64,000 bases of DNA from Shimia isoporae (GCF_004346865.1 NZ_SMGR01000001.1:372001-436000), one strand, 5' to 3'; shown: positions 17,215-25,974, counted from the stretch's first letter. A program made the numbers and translations. Notes: generated from the letters alone by a model not told the origin.

Positions 17215-18597
17215 ATGAAATTAGGCATTCTGCCCTTGGGCCGCCCAACCTTTGATGTTCCATTTGCCGAGGAAAACCTGTCTGGGATGCTGCTGGCACT
17301 AGATGCAACAGGGCATGAAATCGTGGGCCCTCGCGAATTGCTCTTTGACGAAGAAGCAACCCGCGACGGCATTGAAACGCTGAAAGCTGCGGATGTGGAT
17401 CATGTTATGATCCTTCAGGTCACCTTTACTGACGCCTCCATGACTGTGACTATCGGGGCAGCCTTCGATGTTCCGTTGTCAATCTGGTCGATTCCGGAGC
17501 CGCGCCTTGGTGATCGTCTCCGACTAAATTCGTTTTGCGGGCTGAACCTTGCAAGCCACGCGCTTGGTTTGAATTATCGAGAGTTTGGTTGGCTCTACGC
17601 TGATCCAACGGGCGATGTTGCCGGCGATTTGGCTGCGATGCTTGCAGGAGAGCGTATGGCGGGCAAGTTGGCGTTGAGCGATGTTCCGGAAACGACCGAC
17701 GCAGGGCGCGCAATCGCGCAGGCAGTCCATGGTCAACGGATCGCTCGGATTGGCGAGCACCCAGTTGGTTTTGATACTTGTGCCTACGACAAGGCTGCAA
17801 TGCGTGACCTGTCTGGTGTCGAAGTCGATGAGCTTGCTCTTGAGGATTTGTTCAACTTGGCAAAAGCAGCACCTGCGGAGGAGGCAGCTGCTTTGCGGGC
17901 GCAAGCCGACGAGGAACTGACTGGGCTGGATGAAGTAGATCCAGAAGAACTGGATCGCTCGTTGAGACTAAAGGTTGGCCTGGACGCGCTTAAGCACAAG
18001 GGCGGGTATTCTGCCTTCGCTATTCGTTGCTGGCCGGAGACTTTTACCGAGTATGGCGGAGCAGTATGTGGTCCAGCGGCCATGATGGGTGAGGCGCGGG
18101 TTCCTTGCGCTTGTGAGGCGGACGTCTATGGAGCGTTAACCCAAATGGTACTTGCCGCAGCCGCAGATGCGCCGGTGTTTTTGACAGATCTGGTCGATAT
18201 GGATGGACAGGACAACACGGGAGTTGTGTGGCATTGTGGTCAGGCGCCTTTGTCTATGATCGATCCGGACGCAAAGGCCGAGGCGACCATTCACACAAAT
18301 CGCAAGCAACCGCTTTTGTACCAATTTCCGCTCAAGGCTGGCGAAGTCACGCTTATGCGGATCAGCCAAGCACACGGGCGCCCTCATATGGTGCTAAGCA
18401 AAGCCGAGATGCTCAAGCGTCCGATGAGCTTTACTGGCACGTCCGGTGTTTTGCGCTTCGAACGAGGGGCGGAACAGGTGCTTGCCGATATCATCGCTAG
18501 CGGTCTTGAGCACCACATGGCTCTGGCCTACGGAGATCATCGCGCGGCGTTGCGCGGCGCGGCTGGGGCCATGGGCCTGCCGCTTCTGGAGATATGA
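17215..18597 (+). CDS. L-fucose isomerase-like protein, probable sulfoquinovose isomerase
   Basis: 460 residues of the L-fucose/L-arabinose isomerase superfamily: N-terminal MKLGILPLGRPTFDVPFAEEN, central FAIRCWPETFTEYGGAVCGPAAMMGE and C-terminal LSKAEMLKRPMSFTGTSGVLRFE. E. coli uses a different fold (YihS) to isomerise sulfoquinovose, but fucose-isomerase-like enzymes do this step in other sulfoglycolysis variants (Bacillus transaldolase and Arthrobacter sulfo-EMP2 types). Its place between the aldolase and the Gfo/Idh gene fits that role. L-fucose metabolism is unlikely because no fuculose kinase or fuculose-phosphate aldolase of the class II type is nearby. Confidence 0.7.
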   Translation: MKLGILPLGRPTFDVPFAEENLSGMLLALDATGHEIVGPRELLFDEEATRDGIETLKAADVDHVMILQVTFTDASMTVTIGAAFDVPLSIWSIPEPRLGDRLRLNSFCGLNLASHALGLNYREFGWLYADPTGDVAGDLAAMLAGERMAGKLALSDVPETTDAGRAIAQAVHGQRIARIGEHPVGFDTCAYDKAAMRDLSGVEVDELALEDLFNLAKAAPAEEAAALRAQADEELTGLDEVDPEELDRSLRLKVGLDALKHKGGYSAFAIRCWPETFTEYGGAVCGPAAMMGEARVPCACEADVYGALTQMVLAAAADAPVFLTDLVDMDGQDNTGVVWHCGQAPLSMIDPDAKAEATIHTNRKQPLLYQFPLKAGEVTLMRISQAHGRPHMVLSKAEMLKRPMSFTGTSGVLRFERGAEQVLADIIASGLEHHMALAYGDHRAALRGAAGAMGLPLLEI

Positions 18598-18598
18598 A

Positions 18599-19684
18599 AT
18601 GACAATTCGATATGGCCTGATCGGTTCAGGCATGATGGGGCAGGAGCACATCCGCAACCTCAATTTGCTTGAGGGGTGTGAAGTGACGGCAGTAACCGAT
18701 CCTGACGAAGGTATGCGCCAACTGTCTGTAGAGACATCGGGTGGTTCCGCACGTGCATTCGCGGACTATAAAGACATGGTCGGGTCTGGATTGGTTGACG
18801 CGCTTCTGATTGCTGCGCCAAACGATACGCACCACGAAATTCTATTGGACGTTCTGGAAACGCCGCTGCCGATTTTGGTGGAAAAACCGCTTTGCACCAC
18901 CTCGGCACATTGTTCCGAAGTGCTGGTCAAAGCTGAAAAAAGGACTGCGCCAGTTTGGGTGGCGATGGAATATCGCTACATGCCGCCGGTGCAGCGACTT
19001 CTTAAAGAACTCAGAGATGGCACTGCTGGCATTCCTCGGATGATGGCAATCCGCGAGCATCGCTTTCCGTTTCTGGACAAAGTTGGGGATTGGAATCGAT
19101 TCAATGCCCGCACCGGTGGCACTCTTGTAGAAAAATGTTGCCACTTCTGGGACCTGATGCGCTTGACGCTTGAAAGTAATCCGGTGCGGGTTTTTGCTTC
19201 GGCTGGCGTTGACGTGAACCATCTGGATGAGACTTATGACGGTCAGATCCCGGATATTTTGGACAACGCGTTCGTCACAGTCGATTTCGAAAATGGCGCG
19301 CGCGGCATGCTTGATCTGTGCATGTTTGCGGAGGGGTCCTATTGGCAGGAGACCATTGCCGTGACAGGTGCCAAGGCCCGTATCGAGGCGAAGGTACCAG
19401 GGCCAGCGAGGTTCACTGTCGACAAGAAAGAGCGACATTCAGAAATCGAAATCTCGCATCGCGCCAGCAAGGAAGTAGTCGTGGAGACAGTGGATGTTGA
19501 CGAGAAAGTGCTTGCCGCGGGCGATCACCACGGATCGACGTTCTTCCAACACGAACGGTTCCGTGATCTTGTGCGCGCCGGAAACGGCACGCCCGAGGTA
19601 AGTCTGGAAGACGGGCTCTGGTCGGTGCGTGTCGGTGAAGCAGCCGAGGAAAGTGCCCGTACGGGCCAAGCGATAAGCCTATGA
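18599..19684 (+). CDS. Gfo/Idh/MocA-family protein, candidate NAD-dependent sulfoquinovosidase or sulfoquinovose dehydrogenase
   Basis: 361 residues. Rossmann start (YGLIGSGMMGQEHIRNL), EKPLCT in the cofactor-proximal loop, and a C-terminal substrate domain with EYRYMPPVQRLLKEL and GGTLVEKCCHFWDLMRLT. The start is the ATG one base after the isomerase stop. NAD-dependent sulfoquinovosidases of this superfamily (GH188, SqgA) occur in Arthrobacter sulfo-EMP2 clusters and release sulfoquinovose from its glycosides. No GH31 sulfoquinovosidase is present here, so this gene is the best candidate for that entry step. A simple dehydrogenase cannot be excluded. Confidence 0.6.
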   Translation: MTIRYGLIGSGMMGQEHIRNLNLLEGCEVTAVTDPDEGMRQLSVETSGGSARAFADYKDMVGSGLVDALLIAAPNDTHHEILLDVLETPLPILVEKPLCTTSAHCSEVLVKAEKRTAPVWVAMEYRYMPPVQRLLKELRDGTAGIPRMMAIREHRFPFLDKVGDWNRFNARTGGTLVEKCCHFWDLMRLTLESNPVRVFASAGVDVNHLDETYDGQIPDILDNAFVTVDFENGARGMLDLCMFAEGSYWQETIAVTGAKARIEAKVPGPARFTVDKKERHSEIEISHRASKEVVVETVDVDEKVLAAGDHHGSTFFQHERFRDLVRAGNGTPEVSLEDGLWSVRVGEAAEESARTGQAISL

Positions 19685-20679
19685 TTGAAGAATGGGGACA
19701 AATGCCGGACGGCAATACAGTCAAGCGCGTTCGGCTTGAAGGCGGTGGACTGACTGCAAATGTGCTCACATACGGCGCAGTGTTGCAGGACCTCCGCCTT
19801 TCGGGTCACGACGCACCCTTGGTTCTGGGTTTTCCGGAATTTGCCCCATACTTAACGCGGTCGCCGTACTTTGGTGCAACGGCCGGTCGGTTTGCGAACC
19901 GCATTCGTGACGGTCATCTTGAACTGGATGGAGAGACCTATCAGCTAGATACCAATTTTATCGGGAAGCATACGCTACACGGCGGTGCGGATAGCATGGG
20001 TAAGCGGCTATGGGTGATCGAAGCTCACTCTCCAAGCAGCGTGACAATGAAGATCGTTCTGGAGGACGGACATATGGGGTTTCCCGGTGCGCTGACTGCC
20101 AGAGTGGAAATTACGCTACTTGATGCCGGTGTATTGGATTTAAAGATGACGGCGGAGGCCGATAAGGCCACCATCTGCTCGCTTGCCCACCACAGTTATT
20201 TCACGCTCGATGAATGCGGGCGGATTTCGGACCATCTTTTGTCGATTGACGCGGACCGTTTCACGCCAGTTGACGATGAACTTATCCCGACGGGTGAGTT
20301 ACCTGTCGTTGCCGGCTCTCAATTTGATTTCCGCCGAGCGGCGCCTGTGAAGCAAGCCCACGATGTTGATCACAATTTCTGTCTGTCGGATACGCGCGAA
20401 GCAATACGGAGTGTGGCAACACTGAGCAGCACGATTTCGGGTGTTACCATGCTGTGCCGTACAACCGAGCCGGGATTGCAGGTCTATGACGGATCCAACA
20501 TCGATATCGACATACCCGGTTTGCATGGGCAGCCAATGGGGGCTTATGCGGGCCTTGCCATGGAACCTCAAATCTGGCCTGACGCACACCACCATTCTCA
20601 TTTCCCGCAAGCCGTACTTCGGCCCGGAGAAACTTACACTCAACACACGCAATTCGTCTTTTCAAAGGGGGAGACATGA
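19681..20679 (+). CDS. Aldose 1-epimerase (GalM-like mutarotase), probable sulfoquinovose mutarotase
   Basis: 332 residues of the GalM family: NVLTYGAVLQDLRL, GATAGRFANRIRDG, KHTLHGG with the conserved His, and AHHSYFTL, plus MEPQIWPDA carrying the catalytic acid region. Gene overlaps are four bases on both sides. In sulfoglycolysis clusters a mutarotase interconverts the anomers of sulfoquinovose released from glycosides so the isomerase receives the right form. The galactose operon in this window has no mutarotase of its own, so a wider role is possible. Confidence 0.82.
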   Translation: MIEEWGQMPDGNTVKRVRLEGGGLTANVLTYGAVLQDLRLSGHDAPLVLGFPEFAPYLTRSPYFGATAGRFANRIRDGHLELDGETYQLDTNFIGKHTLHGGADSMGKRLWVIEAHSPSSVTMKIVLEDGHMGFPGALTARVEITLLDAGVLDLKMTAEADKATICSLAHHSYFTLDECGRISDHLLSIDADRFTPVDDELIPTGELPVVAGSQFDFRRAAPVKQAHDVDHNFCLSDTREAIRSVATLSSTISGVTMLCRTTEPGLQVYDGSNIDIDIPGLHGQPMGAYAGLAMEPQIWPDAHHHSHFPQAVLRPGETYTQHTQFVFSKGET

Positions 20680-22124
20680 GCAACTTCAACGGTTTGATGA
20701 TGGAGGCCAACCTGATCGGTGGCCAGTGGGTCGGCGCCGATAGCGGCACGGCGATTGATGTAACCAACCCGGCGACAGGCGATGTTCTGGGTACTGTGCC
20801 AAATGCGGGTGGAGATGAGACCCAGCGGGCGATTGCAGCGGCAAGCGCCGCGTTCAAGACGTTTAGCCGCACGCCTCTGTCGGAGCGGGTGGGACTTTTG
20901 CAAAAGCTGCATGACGCCTTGATGGACAATCAGGAAGATCTCGCGCAGATGCTAACAGCAGAACAGGGCAAGCCCATCTTTGAGGCGCGTGGCGAAATTG
21001 CTATTGGAGCGGCCTACGTGAAGTGGTTCGCCGAGGAAATCCGCCGTGCGAAGGGGGAGATTATTCCTGCCCCGGGCAATGATCGCCGCCTGATGACGAC
21101 AAGACATCCTGTGGGTGTTGTGGGCGCAATCACTCCGTGGAACTTCCCATCATCCATGTTGGCGCGCAAGCTCGCTCCGGCTCTGGCCGCAGGCTGTACC
21201 GTTGTTGCAAAGCCGGCAACGTCTACACCTTACAGTGGACTTGTCTGGGGCAAACTGTGCCAGGACGTCGGGTATCCCGATGGTGTGGTCAACATCCTAA
21301 CTGGTTCGGCCCGCGGCATTGGCGGTGCCATCATGGAAAGCCCGGACGTTCGAAAAGTGACCTTCACAGGCTCTACCGAAGTGGGCAAGACTCTGATCCG
21401 CCAGTCCGCGGACACCGTGAAGAAGGTATCGATGGAACTGGGCGGTAACGCACCTTTCCTCGTTTTTGATGATGCGGATGTGGACGCCGCCATCGAGGGC
21501 GCGATGATTGCGAAATTCCGCAACATGGGACAGACCTGTGTCTGCACCAACCGTTTCTACGTTCAGGCCGGCATTCACGACACATTTGTGGCAAAGCTGA
21601 AAGAGGCTGTAGCGGCTCTGAAGCTTGGTAATGGTGCCGAAGATGGTGTGCAGCAGGGGCCGCTTATCGACGATGGCGCGGTGGCGAAAGTTGAGGAGTT
21701 CATCGACGACGCAACTTCCAAAGGCGGCGACGTGGTGCAGGGCGGCAAGCGCCATGCCAATGGCGGCAGCTTCTTTGAGCCGACAGTGATCACAGGTGCG
21801 ACGCAGGACATGATGTTCGCCAAGGAAGAGATCTTTGGCCCACTCGCGGCAGTCTTCAAGTTTGAAGACGAAGACGCCGTAATTGAGATGGCAAATGACA
21901 CGGACTTCGGTTTGGCGGCCTATGCATATACCCGCGATATCGCGCGCGCGTTCCGCCTGAACGAGGGGCTGGAGTACGGCATGGTTGGAATCAATACCGG
22001 CCTCATCACCACCGTTGAAGCACCCTTTGGTGGGGTGAAGGAAAGCGGCATGGGCAAAGAAGGCGGCAGCCAAGGTCTCGACGACTACATGGAGACAAAA
22101 TACTTCTGCGTGGCCGGTCTCTGA
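20676..22124 (+). CDS. GabD-like aldehyde dehydrogenase, probable 3-sulfolactaldehyde dehydrogenase
   Basis: 482 residues. NAD(P)-aldehyde dehydrogenase motifs: PWNFPSSMLARKLAPALAAG, FTGSTEVGKTL, MELGGNAPFLVF (general base Glu) and FRNMGQTCVCTNRFYV (catalytic Cys). The last block is that of succinate semialdehyde dehydrogenases, the subfamily to which sulfolactaldehyde dehydrogenases of other sulfoglycolytic bacteria belong. It would oxidise sulfolactaldehyde from the aldolase to (S)-sulfolactate, which is the substrate of the next gene. Without the context it would be called succinate semialdehyde dehydrogenase. Confidence 0.78.
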   Translation: MSNFNGLMMEANLIGGQWVGADSGTAIDVTNPATGDVLGTVPNAGGDETQRAIAAASAAFKTFSRTPLSERVGLLQKLHDALMDNQEDLAQMLTAEQGKPIFEARGEIAIGAAYVKWFAEEIRRAKGEIIPAPGNDRRLMTTRHPVGVVGAITPWNFPSSMLARKLAPALAAGCTVVAKPATSTPYSGLVWGKLCQDVGYPDGVVNILTGSARGIGGAIMESPDVRKVTFTGSTEVGKTLIRQSADTVKKVSMELGGNAPFLVFDDADVDAAIEGAMIAKFRNMGQTCVCTNRFYVQAGIHDTFVAKLKEAVAALKLGNGAEDGVQQGPLIDDGAVAKVEEFIDDATSKGGDVVQGGKRHANGGSFFEPTVITGATQDMMFAKEEIFGPLAAVFKFEDEDAVIEMANDTDFGLAAYAYTRDIARAFRLNEGLEYGMVGINTGLITTVEAPFGGVKESGMGKEGGSQGLDDYMETKYFCVAGL

Positions 22125-22153
22125 GACGATCAGATCAAGGGAGGAGGAACCCG

Positions 22154-23071
22154 ATGATTTTGATCACCGAGTTCATGGATGAAGACGCGGTTGGGCGGTT
22201 GAAGGCCGCCCACGCTACAACCTACGCACCGGAATTGGCGGACACGCAAGATAACATTCCGGCACGGATGGCTGGGATTAAGGCACTTATCGTCCGTAAC
22301 AGAACGCAGGTTACCGCTGCGCTCTTGGATGCTTCACCAGACCTGAAGTGTGTCGGTCGACTTGGCGTGGGCTTAGACAACATTGATCTCGAGGCTTGCA
22401 AAGCCCGGAAAGTTGAAGTCATGCCTGCGCTCGGGGCCAACACCCTGTCAGTTGCCGAATATGTGGTCACCAATGCAGCCATCCTTTTGCGGGACGCCTA
22501 TCATTCCAAGCACGCAATGATGGCGGGTAAATGGCCGCGCGCCCAATCTTCGGGCCGCGAAATCGGCGGCCGGAAGCTTGGTCTTTTGGGCTTCGGAGCA
22601 AACGCTCAGGAAACCGGCAGGCTTGCGCGGGCGATGGGGATGTCTCTGATTGCGTATGACCCATTCTTGCCCGCAGACCACCCAGCATGGGCAGAAGCAG
22701 AGCGTGGCGAAATTTCACAGGTGCTCTCTAGGTCGGATGTTGTGAGTTTGCATGTACCACTCACAGATGAGACGCGGCACATTATCAACACCGAAAGCCT
22801 AGCCCAGATGAAAAATGGGGCTGTTTTGATCAACGCCGCTCGGGGCGGCGTAGTAGATGAAAAGGCGCTGGTGGCGGCTATGGCGTCCGGCCATATCGCC
22901 GGTGCGGCATTGGATGTTTTTGAAACCGAACCTCTTACACAAGAGGCGGCCGCAATTTTCAAAGGCATTAAGAATCTGATCCTGACACCACACATTGCCG
23001 GTGTGACGCAGGACAGCAACGTGCGGGTAAGCACCATGATCGCGGATCTGGTGTTGGACCGGCTGGCATAG
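22154..23071 (+). CDS. slcC: D-isomer-specific 2-hydroxyacid dehydrogenase, probable (S)-sulfolactate dehydrogenase
   Basis: 305 residues. Nucleotide-binding segment GLLGFGANAQETGRLA and catalytic Arg (NAARGGVVDE), Glu (DVFETEP) and His (LTPHIAG) of the family. GGAGGAGG precedes the ATG. SlcC, the (S)-sulfolactate dehydrogenase of sulfolactate degraders, belongs to this family. The next two genes encode sulfopyruvate decarboxylase, which makes sulfolactate to sulfopyruvate the natural reading. The Rossmann loop has Ala in place of the third glycine. A phosphoglycerate or generic 2-hydroxyacid dehydrogenase is the alternative. Confidence 0.78.
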   Translation: MILITEFMDEDAVGRLKAAHATTYAPELADTQDNIPARMAGIKALIVRNRTQVTAALLDASPDLKCVGRLGVGLDNIDLEACKARKVEVMPALGANTLSVAEYVVTNAAILLRDAYHSKHAMMAGKWPRAQSSGREIGGRKLGLLGFGANAQETGRLARAMGMSLIAYDPFLPADHPAWAEAERGEISQVLSRSDVVSLHVPLTDETRHIINTESLAQMKNGAVLINAARGGVVDEKALVAAMASGHIAGAALDVFETEPLTQEAAAIFKGIKNLILTPHIAGVTQDSNVRVSTMIADLVLDRLA

Positions 23072-23091
23072 TGGAGGAAATGGGAGGAAAC

Positions 23092-23598
23092 ATGGTAACT
23101 GAAATGGACAAGCAGATCGTGAACGATCTGAAGGCGGCGGGGATTGACTATGTTACCTCGGTGCCGTGCAAACAGCTGGCAGGGGTGATCGAGGTGCTGG
23201 AGGAAACGCCTGAGATCATGCACATGCCATCGAACAAAGAAGACGAGGGTATGGGGCTTTGCGCCGGTGCTTATATGGGCGGAATGAAGCCCTGCATCGT
23301 GATGCAAAACACTGCACTTGGCGTGGTCGTGAATACTTTGGCAACGTTGATTCAGTTCTATCAGATACCACTACCGATGCTGATCTCGTATCGTGGAGAA
23401 GTGGGTGAACCGGTGGCGTGTCAGGTAGAAATGGCACTGCACACAAAGGCGATACTCAACCAGATGCACATTCCGACATATCACTTCCATAAACCGGAAG
23501 ACGCCGCGGAGCTGCCTGGCATTCTTGAGTATTGCCAGATGGCAAGCAAACCGGTCGCGATCCTTTGCGATGCAACCTTCTGGAGGGCTTCGGCATGA
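23092..23598 (+). CDS. comD: Sulfopyruvate decarboxylase alpha subunit (ComD-like)
   Basis: 168 residues: the pyrimidine-binding half of a thiamine diphosphate enzyme. VTSVPCKQLAGVIEVLEE, SNKEDEGMGLCAGAYMGGMKPCIVMQNTALG (with the activating Glu) and PMLISYRGE are characteristic of sulfopyruvate/phosphonopyruvate decarboxylase alpha chains. The start is the ATG at 23092, just after GGGAGGA; an upstream in-frame GTG at 23071 lacks a ribosome site. It overlaps comE by four bases. It converts sulfopyruvate to sulfoacetaldehyde and CO2 together with ComE. Confidence 0.85.
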   Translation: MVTEMDKQIVNDLKAAGIDYVTSVPCKQLAGVIEVLEETPEIMHMPSNKEDEGMGLCAGAYMGGMKPCIVMQNTALGVVVNTLATLIQFYQIPLPMLISYRGEVGEPVACQVEMALHTKAILNQMHIPTYHFHKPEDAAELPGILEYCQMASKPVAILCDATFWRASA

Positions 23599-24149
23599 TC
23601 CGAAATGATGTTTTCCAAACCCTGAAATCCGTGATTAGCGAACACCTAGTGGTGTGCAACATCGGCGCGCCGAGCCAAGAGTTGCATGCGATGGACGATC
23701 AGCCGTCCAATTTCTACATGCTGGGTACGATGGGGCTGGCAAGTTCGATTGGCCTTGGTCTGGCGGCGGCGCAGGACAAGCCGGTGATTGCGATTGATGG
23801 CGATGGGTCGGTACTGACCAACCTCGGAACGTTGGCGACAATCGGCAACAACCCGCAAGGCAACTACACTCTTCTGATCATCGACAACGGGTCTTATGGC
23901 TCGACAGGAGACCAGCCGACCTATGCCGGCATGAACACAGATTTGGCGGCCGTCGCAAAGGCGTGCGGTGCGCAAAATGTGCAAACGGTGAGCGCAGAAC
24001 AGACCGCGGATGCCGTTAAGGCAGCCATCGAGTCGGACGAGATGACAATCATTGTGTCAAAATGTGAAAGCGGCAACGTGAAGGTACCGGTTATCAAGAC
24101 CAACCCGATCGTGATCCGTGAGCGTTTCATGGAAGAAGTCCGTTCCTGA
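23595..24149 (+). CDS. comE: Sulfopyruvate decarboxylase beta subunit (ComE-like)
   Basis: 184 residues: the diphosphate-binding half of the thiamine diphosphate enzyme, with the GDG...NN motif (IAIDGDGSVLTNLGTLATIG followed by LLIIDNGSYGSTG) and an N-terminal block LGTMGLASSIGLGLAAAQ. The split alpha/beta arrangement, the order comD-comE and the SlcC gene just upstream match known sulfolactate pathways. The product sulfoacetaldehyde is normally cleaved by Xsc to acetyl phosphate and sulfite; no xsc gene is in this window. A strong terminator follows. Confidence 0.87.
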   Translation: MIRNDVFQTLKSVISEHLVVCNIGAPSQELHAMDDQPSNFYMLGTMGLASSIGLGLAAAQDKPVIAIDGDGSVLTNLGTLATIGNNPQGNYTLLIIDNGSYGSTGDQPTYAGMNTDLAAVAKACGAQNVQTVSAEQTADAVKAAIESDEMTIIVSKCESGNVKVPVIKTNPIVIRERFMEEVRS

Positions 24150-24171
24150 CGGCAAAAAACACTCAAATTGT

Positions 24172-24214
24172 GGGGCATGCGCAGCGGTGCATGCCCCTTT
24201 TTTATTATTTTTTT
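24172..24214 (+). terminator. Intrinsic terminator after comE
   Basis: GGGGCATGC (24172-24180) pairs perfectly with GCATGCCCC (24189-24197) across an eight-base loop and is followed by a long T-rich run to 24214. It marks the end of the sulfoglycolysis transcript. Confidence 0.93.
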
Positions 24215-24246
24215 CAATTGTTTATGGTGATTATGCGAGGAAGACC

Positions 24247-24260
24247 TGAACAATTGTTCA
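24247..24260. promoter_or_regulatory. 14-base perfect palindrome upstream of the peptide-type binding protein
   Basis: TGAACAATTGTTCA is a perfect palindrome 73 bases before the GTG start at 24334. It lies in the only non-coding gap between the terminator and the first gene of the ABC operon. It looks like an operator, but no regulator gene adjoins this operon, so the protein that would bind it is unknown. Confidence 0.45.
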
Positions 24261-24333
24261 CAATGGGCTTGTCAAAGGGGGACGAGGGGGAGATCATCCC
24301 GCCACAATCACAAAAAGTAGGGGAGTACTTAAC

Positions 24334-25914
24334 GTGAAATTCAAGTCCACACTTCTGGCAACTGCCGCCTTGGTAGCAATGCCGCTGATGGCCGAAGCCG
24401 AGACGCTGCGTTGGGCGCGCGCCGGTGACGCGCTGACACTTGACCCGCACGCGCAGAATGAAGGCCCGACATCCGCTCTGGCCCACCAGATCATGGAGCC
24501 GCTGGTAATGCGCGACATGACAGGCGCAATGGTACCGGCACTGGCGACCGAATGGGGTCCGTCCGCCGACAATCCGAACATTTGGGTGTTCAAGCTGCGT
24601 GAAGGCGTGACCTTCCACGACGGTGCAGAGTTCGATAGCGAAGACGTAAAGTTCTCGCTCGACCGCGCTATGACTGACGATTCCGATTACAAGGAACTTC
24701 TGGCCTCGGTGAAAGAGGTCCGGGCGACCGACAAATACACAATCGAGATCGAGACCAACGGTCCGAACCCGATCATGCCCAACAACCTGACCAACATGTT
24801 CATGATGGACAAGGACTGGGCAGAGGCAAACAATGCGGTGAAAGTTCAGGACTATGAGGGTGGCGAAGACACCTTTGCAGCCAAGAACGCGAACGGCACC
24901 GGTCCATATAAATTGGTGAGCCGTGAGCCCGACGTAAAAACTGTCATGACGATCAACGACAACTATTGGGGTAAAGACGAATTCCCGATGGAAGTGACCG
25001 AGATCATCTACACGCCGATTCAGAACGCAGCGACCCGTGTCGCAGCGATGCTGTCCGGCGAAGTTGACTTCATTCAGGATGTCCCGGTGCAAGACCTTGG
25101 TCGTGTAGCTGGCACCGACGGTCTGGACGTGCGCACTGCACCGCAAAACCGCGTGATCTTCTTTGGTATGAACCAAGCCGCCGAAGACATCGCCGGTGAC
25201 GACGTTGATGGCATGAACCCGATGTCGGACGTACGTGTTCGCAAGGCGATGTCCATGGCAATCGACCGCGAAGCGATCAAGAAAGTCGTGATGCGTGGTC
25301 AGTCCGCGCCGGCGGGCATGATTGCTCCTCCGTTTGTGAATGGCTGGAACGAAGAAATGGACGGTTCGTCAAAAACCGACATTGACGCAGCAAAAGCCCT
25401 TATGGCCGAAGCAGGCTACGCAGACGGCTTTGGCATCACGCTGAACTGCCCGAACGATCGTTACATCAACGATGAAAAGATCTGTCAGGCGGCTGTGGGT
25501 ATGTTGGCGAAAATCGGCGTTAAGGTGAACCTCGATGCCAAGCCGAAAGCACAGCACTTCCCGCTGATCAACAACCTCGAAACCGACTTCTACATGCTGG
25601 GTTGGGGCGTTCCGACTTATGACTCCGAGTATGTGTTCAACTTCCTCGCGCATACCAAGGGCGAGAAATACGGTTCCTGGAACGGCACGCGCTTTAGCGA
25701 TGCGGATCTTGACGTCAAGATCGAAGCACTGGCGAGTGAAACAGACTTGGACAAGCGCAACATGATGATCAACGAGATCTGGACTGTTGTGCAGGATGAA
25801 CAGTTGTACATCCCGATTCACCACCAAGTTCTGAACTGGGGCATGAAGTCCAACATCGACACAATTGTCGCGCCGGACGACACTGCGAAGTTCAAATACT
25901 TCAAGATGAAGTAA
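24334..25914 (+). CDS. ABC transporter substrate-binding protein, family 5 (peptide/oligopeptide type)
   Basis: 526 residues with a GTG start preceded by GGGGAG and a signal peptide (MKFKSTLLATAALVAMPLMAEA). The mature protein shows family 5 markers: TLDPHAQNEGPTSALAHQIMEPL, WVFKLREGVTFHDG, FDSEDVKFSLDRA, NANGTGPYKL and YDSEYVFNF. It is followed by its own terminator (25938-25974), yet lies just upstream of a second, related binding protein and the matching permeases. It probably acts as an alternative, abundant receptor for the same importer. Ligand unknown; peptides are the default, although family 5 also binds other solutes. Confidence 0.9.
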   Translation: MKFKSTLLATAALVAMPLMAEAETLRWARAGDALTLDPHAQNEGPTSALAHQIMEPLVMRDMTGAMVPALATEWGPSADNPNIWVFKLREGVTFHDGAEFDSEDVKFSLDRAMTDDSDYKELLASVKEVRATDKYTIEIETNGPNPIMPNNLTNMFMMDKDWAEANNAVKVQDYEGGEDTFAAKNANGTGPYKLVSREPDVKTVMTINDNYWGKDEFPMEVTEIIYTPIQNAATRVAAMLSGEVDFIQDVPVQDLGRVAGTDGLDVRTAPQNRVIFFGMNQAAEDIAGDDVDGMNPMSDVRVRKAMSMAIDREAIKKVVMRGQSAPAGMIAPPFVNGWNEEMDGSSKTDIDAAKALMAEAGYADGFGITLNCPNDRYINDEKICQAAVGMLAKIGVKVNLDAKPKAQHFPLINNLETDFYMLGWGVPTYDSEYVFNFLAHTKGEKYGSWNGTRFSDADLDVKIEALASETDLDKRNMMINEIWTVVQDEQLYIPIHHQVLNWGMKSNIDTIVAPDDTAKFKYFKMK

Positions 25915-25937
25915 GCAATGCTTACGATTTGACATTG

Positions 25938-25974
25938 AACCCCGTGCCACCCCTGTGGTGCGGGGTTTTCTTTT
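25938..25974 (+). terminator. Stem-loop with T run between the two binding-protein genes
   Basis: AACCCCG (25938-25944) pairs with CGGGGTT (25961-25967); inner bases add further pairing around the loop, and TTTTCTTTT follows. It would stop or strongly reduce read-through from the first binding-protein gene into the second. Confidence 0.85.

Noticed and set aside
15291..18597. Reading the kinase, aldolase and isomerase as a tagatose or fucose pathway
   Set aside because: The downstream GabD-like, SlcC-like and ComDE genes only make sense for a sulfonate, and the usual fucose or tagatose partner genes are missing.
23092..24149. Phosphonopyruvate decarboxylase for phosphonate biosynthesis
   Set aside because: No phosphoenolpyruvate mutase gene is nearby and the SlcC-like gene overlaps functionally; phosphonopyruvate enzymes are also usually a single chain.
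24214..25176. 320-codon minus-strand frame opposite the first family 5 binding protein
   Set aside because: Composition is that of an antisense shadow; it crosses the terminator and promoter region of real genes.
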